Shown here piece by piece: positions 6,970-7,840 of a DNA stretch of 7,840 bases (position 1 is its first letter; the number at the start of each line of letters is the position of its first letter). The position numbers were made by a program, and so were the translations under genes. Source of the stretch: a bacterium (GTDB lineage Bacteria > Planctomycetota > UBA11346); the NCBI GenBank assembly GCA_020049615.1, contig JAIFKN010000141.1, forward strand, positions 1 through 7,840, in the 5' to 3' direction. Under the pieces are notes generated by a model. That model ran no database searches and was not told the DNA's origin. It was given only the letters and a program-made list of their open reading frames with translations.

Positions 6970-7409
6970 CCGGTTGGACCAACTGGAGCCCGCACGAGAA
7001 CGATAAGAAGGCGGCCGTGGTCAGCCTGCAGAGCGAGGATGGCAATACCTTCCTGCGCCTGACCAAGCCGACCCAGGTGATGCCGGTCAAGCGCATCGCC
7101 ATCGACCCGGCCTGGAAGAAGCTGCGCGTCAGCTGCCGCATGCGCCTCTCCGGCTTCACCGCCAACAAGGACATCAACTACGGCAACGCGCGGCTGGCCA
7201 ACAGCTTCGTCCTGCCCGAGAACAAGCGCGCCTACCTCGGCATCGTCCTGCTCGAAGCCGATACCGACCCGGCCAAGGACGCAGGCTGGAAGACCCTCAG
7301 CATCGAGGCCGTGATCCCGGCCGGAGCCCTGGAGTTCGAGGTCGCCTGCGGCAACTTCGGCAAGGCCGGTCAGACCGACTACGACGATATCGTCGTCACC
7401 GCCGAATAG
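6970..7409 (+). pseudogene. 3' fragment of the secreted CBM-like protein
   Basis: Joined to base 3334 in frame, this reads AGWTNWSPHENDKKAAVVSLQ, continues through a beta-rich region with GNTFLRLTKP and AYLGIVLLEADTD, and ends YDDIVVTAE at TAG 7407-7409. The opening (NGDF then W-x-x-W) and the closing YDDI-V strand fit a CBM4/9-like jelly roll, typically used to bind polysaccharide. The family call is inferred from pattern, not alignment. As it stands the fragment has no signal peptide and no ribosome binding site. A GTG at 7017 could start a truncated product only poorly. An in-frame TGA at 6954-6956 lies in the insert just upstream. Confidence 0.85.
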
Positions 7410-7424
7410 CCGGCCGTCCGCTCT

Positions 7425-7439
7425 GCGCTCCAGGAGCGC
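7425..7439. terminator. Short hairpin after the split gene
   Basis: GCGCTC (7425-7430) and GAGCGC (7434-7439) pair around a CAG loop, 16 bp after the stop codon. No T-run follows. It is the first of three hairpins in this convergent gap. Confidence 0.35.
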
Positions 7440-7450
7440 GGTCCCATGAC

Positions 7451-7472
7451 CATGGCAAGGTTGCTTGCCATG
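7451..7472. terminator. Perfect 9-bp stem hairpin between convergent genes
   Basis: CATGGCAAG (7451-7459) pairs with CTTGCCATG (7464-7472) around a GTTG loop. On the plus strand it is followed by TCTTCC, a weak pyrimidine tract. The position between converging genes suits a bidirectional terminator or 3'-end protection. Confidence 0.5.
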
Positions 7473-7477
7473 TCTTC

Positions 7478-7510
7478 CGGCGGGCCCGAGCGGGCTCGGC
7501 CCACCGCCGG
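7478..7510. terminator. Extended GC-rich hairpin between convergent genes
   Basis: The inner arms 7482-7491 and 7494-7502 pair with one bulged C. The outer CCGGCGG (7478-7484) and CCGCCGG (7504-7510) can pair as an alternative or extension. It lies 28 bp beyond the stop of the minus-strand gene and likely ends that transcript. There is no T-tract. Confidence 0.4.
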
Positions 7511-7537
7511 TGTCGGCTTCAGGCTGCCCCGTCCTGC

Positions 7538-7840
7538 TCAGACGAACGGAACACGCTGCTCCGGCTGGTTGCTCTGGGCGGCAGCCACCGCCGCCTGCTC
7601 GGCCTGCGGCACCAGGTCGAAGGCGACCACGGTGTCGATGGGATCCGGGCGCGGGAACGTGGCCATGACCGGCTTGCCGAGGTTGAAGAAGATGTCCTCC
7701 GGCTCGCCGAAGGTCTGCACCCCCGGGTTCCAGAAGTCGGTGATCACCGCTTCGGCGCCGCTCGTCAGCACGCGGCCATTGCGCACCCGGCCACGCAGGC
7801 CCGCCAGCGAGGCGTGCCCGAGCACCGTGTCGGTGAGGTG
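7538..7840 (-). CDS. C-terminal part of an unrecognised protein (5' end outside window)
   Basis: One hundred codons are visible, open to the window edge; the GTG at 7825 is probably internal. The sequence reads beta-rich, with SGAEAVITDFWNPGVQTFGE and DIFFNLGKPVMATFPRPDP, and ends in a low-complexity Ala/Gln tail (AEQAAVAAAQSNQPEQ) before RVPFV and TGA at 7538-7540. Codon use resembles the GH2-like gene rather than the insert. No family is recognised. It converges on the split gene across a 128-bp hairpin-rich gap, so it belongs to a separate transcript. Confidence 0.7.
   Translation of the reverse strand, partial: HLTDTVLGHASLAGLRGRVRNGRVLTSGAEAVITDFWNPGVQTFGEPEDIFFNLGKPVMATFPRPDPIDTVVAFDLVPQAEQAAVAAAQSNQPEQRVPFV

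Noticed and set aside
6840..6995. A longer start for the PilJ sensor at an ATG at 6995
   Set aside because: The extension crosses the insert junction into antisense of the host gene, lacks a signal segment and has no ribosome binding site. The ATG at 6839 has AAGGA 6 nt upstream and leads straight into a signal segment.
7381..7396. Perfect 16-bp palindrome ACGACGATATCGTCGT
   Set aside because: It encodes the YDDIVV end of the split gene and follows from the codons for Asp-Asp-Ile-Val. No second copy or regulatory context was seen.

Overview
The window is GC-rich bacterial DNA. It holds a carbohydrate-active locus that has been split by an inserted block of about 3.6 kb. No rRNA, tRNA or CRISPR array is visible. 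The large multidomain secreted-hydrolase-like gene next to a small secreted jelly-roll protein, and a Gram-negative style chemoreceptor, would fit a polysaccharide-degrading bacterium (for example PVC-type lineages or a proteobacterium). The sequence alone does not fix the lineage.

Layout. (1) 3-3128, plus strand: the 3' part of a very large glycoside hydrolase family 2-like protein. It shows the end of a catalytic-barrel-like region, an Ig-like domain, two GATase/ThuA-like alpha/beta domains and two tandem galactose-binding-type jelly rolls. (2) 3217-3334 plus 6970-7409, plus strand: one gene for a small secreted CBM-like protein, cut in two. (3) 3335-6960: the insert. It holds an unassigned 370-bp segment, a 5'-truncated and frameshifted DnaQ-type exonuclease remnant, a stretch that may be a group II intron leader remnant, and a minus-strand two-gene operon. 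The operon encodes an exported sensor with two PilJ domains, followed 2 bp later by a complete methyl-accepting chemotaxis protein. A short 3' end of a possible upstream gene abuts the right junction. (4) 7425-7510: stacked hairpins between convergent genes. (5) 7538-7840, minus strand: the C-terminal part of an unrecognised protein.

The central observation is that ATTTCACCG occurs at 3326-3334 and again at 6961-6969. Removing 3335-6969 (one repeat copy plus the insert) rejoins the two halves of the split gene in frame, reading NLVENGDF-TAGWTNWSP across the join. This is how a transposition-type insertion with a 9-bp target duplication looks. Yet no transposase is recognisable inside, and the two ends show no convincing terminal inverted repeats. 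The insert is also less GC-rich than its flanks in the lines I counted. The insert therefore looks like a mosaic, transposase-less element that delivered a complete chemoreceptor operon into a secreted-protein gene.

Functionally, the flanking genes were probably a co-oriented pair for polysaccharide binding and breakdown. The second of the pair is now broken. The inserted operon would add an envelope sensor and a chemoreceptor that are likely to act together.
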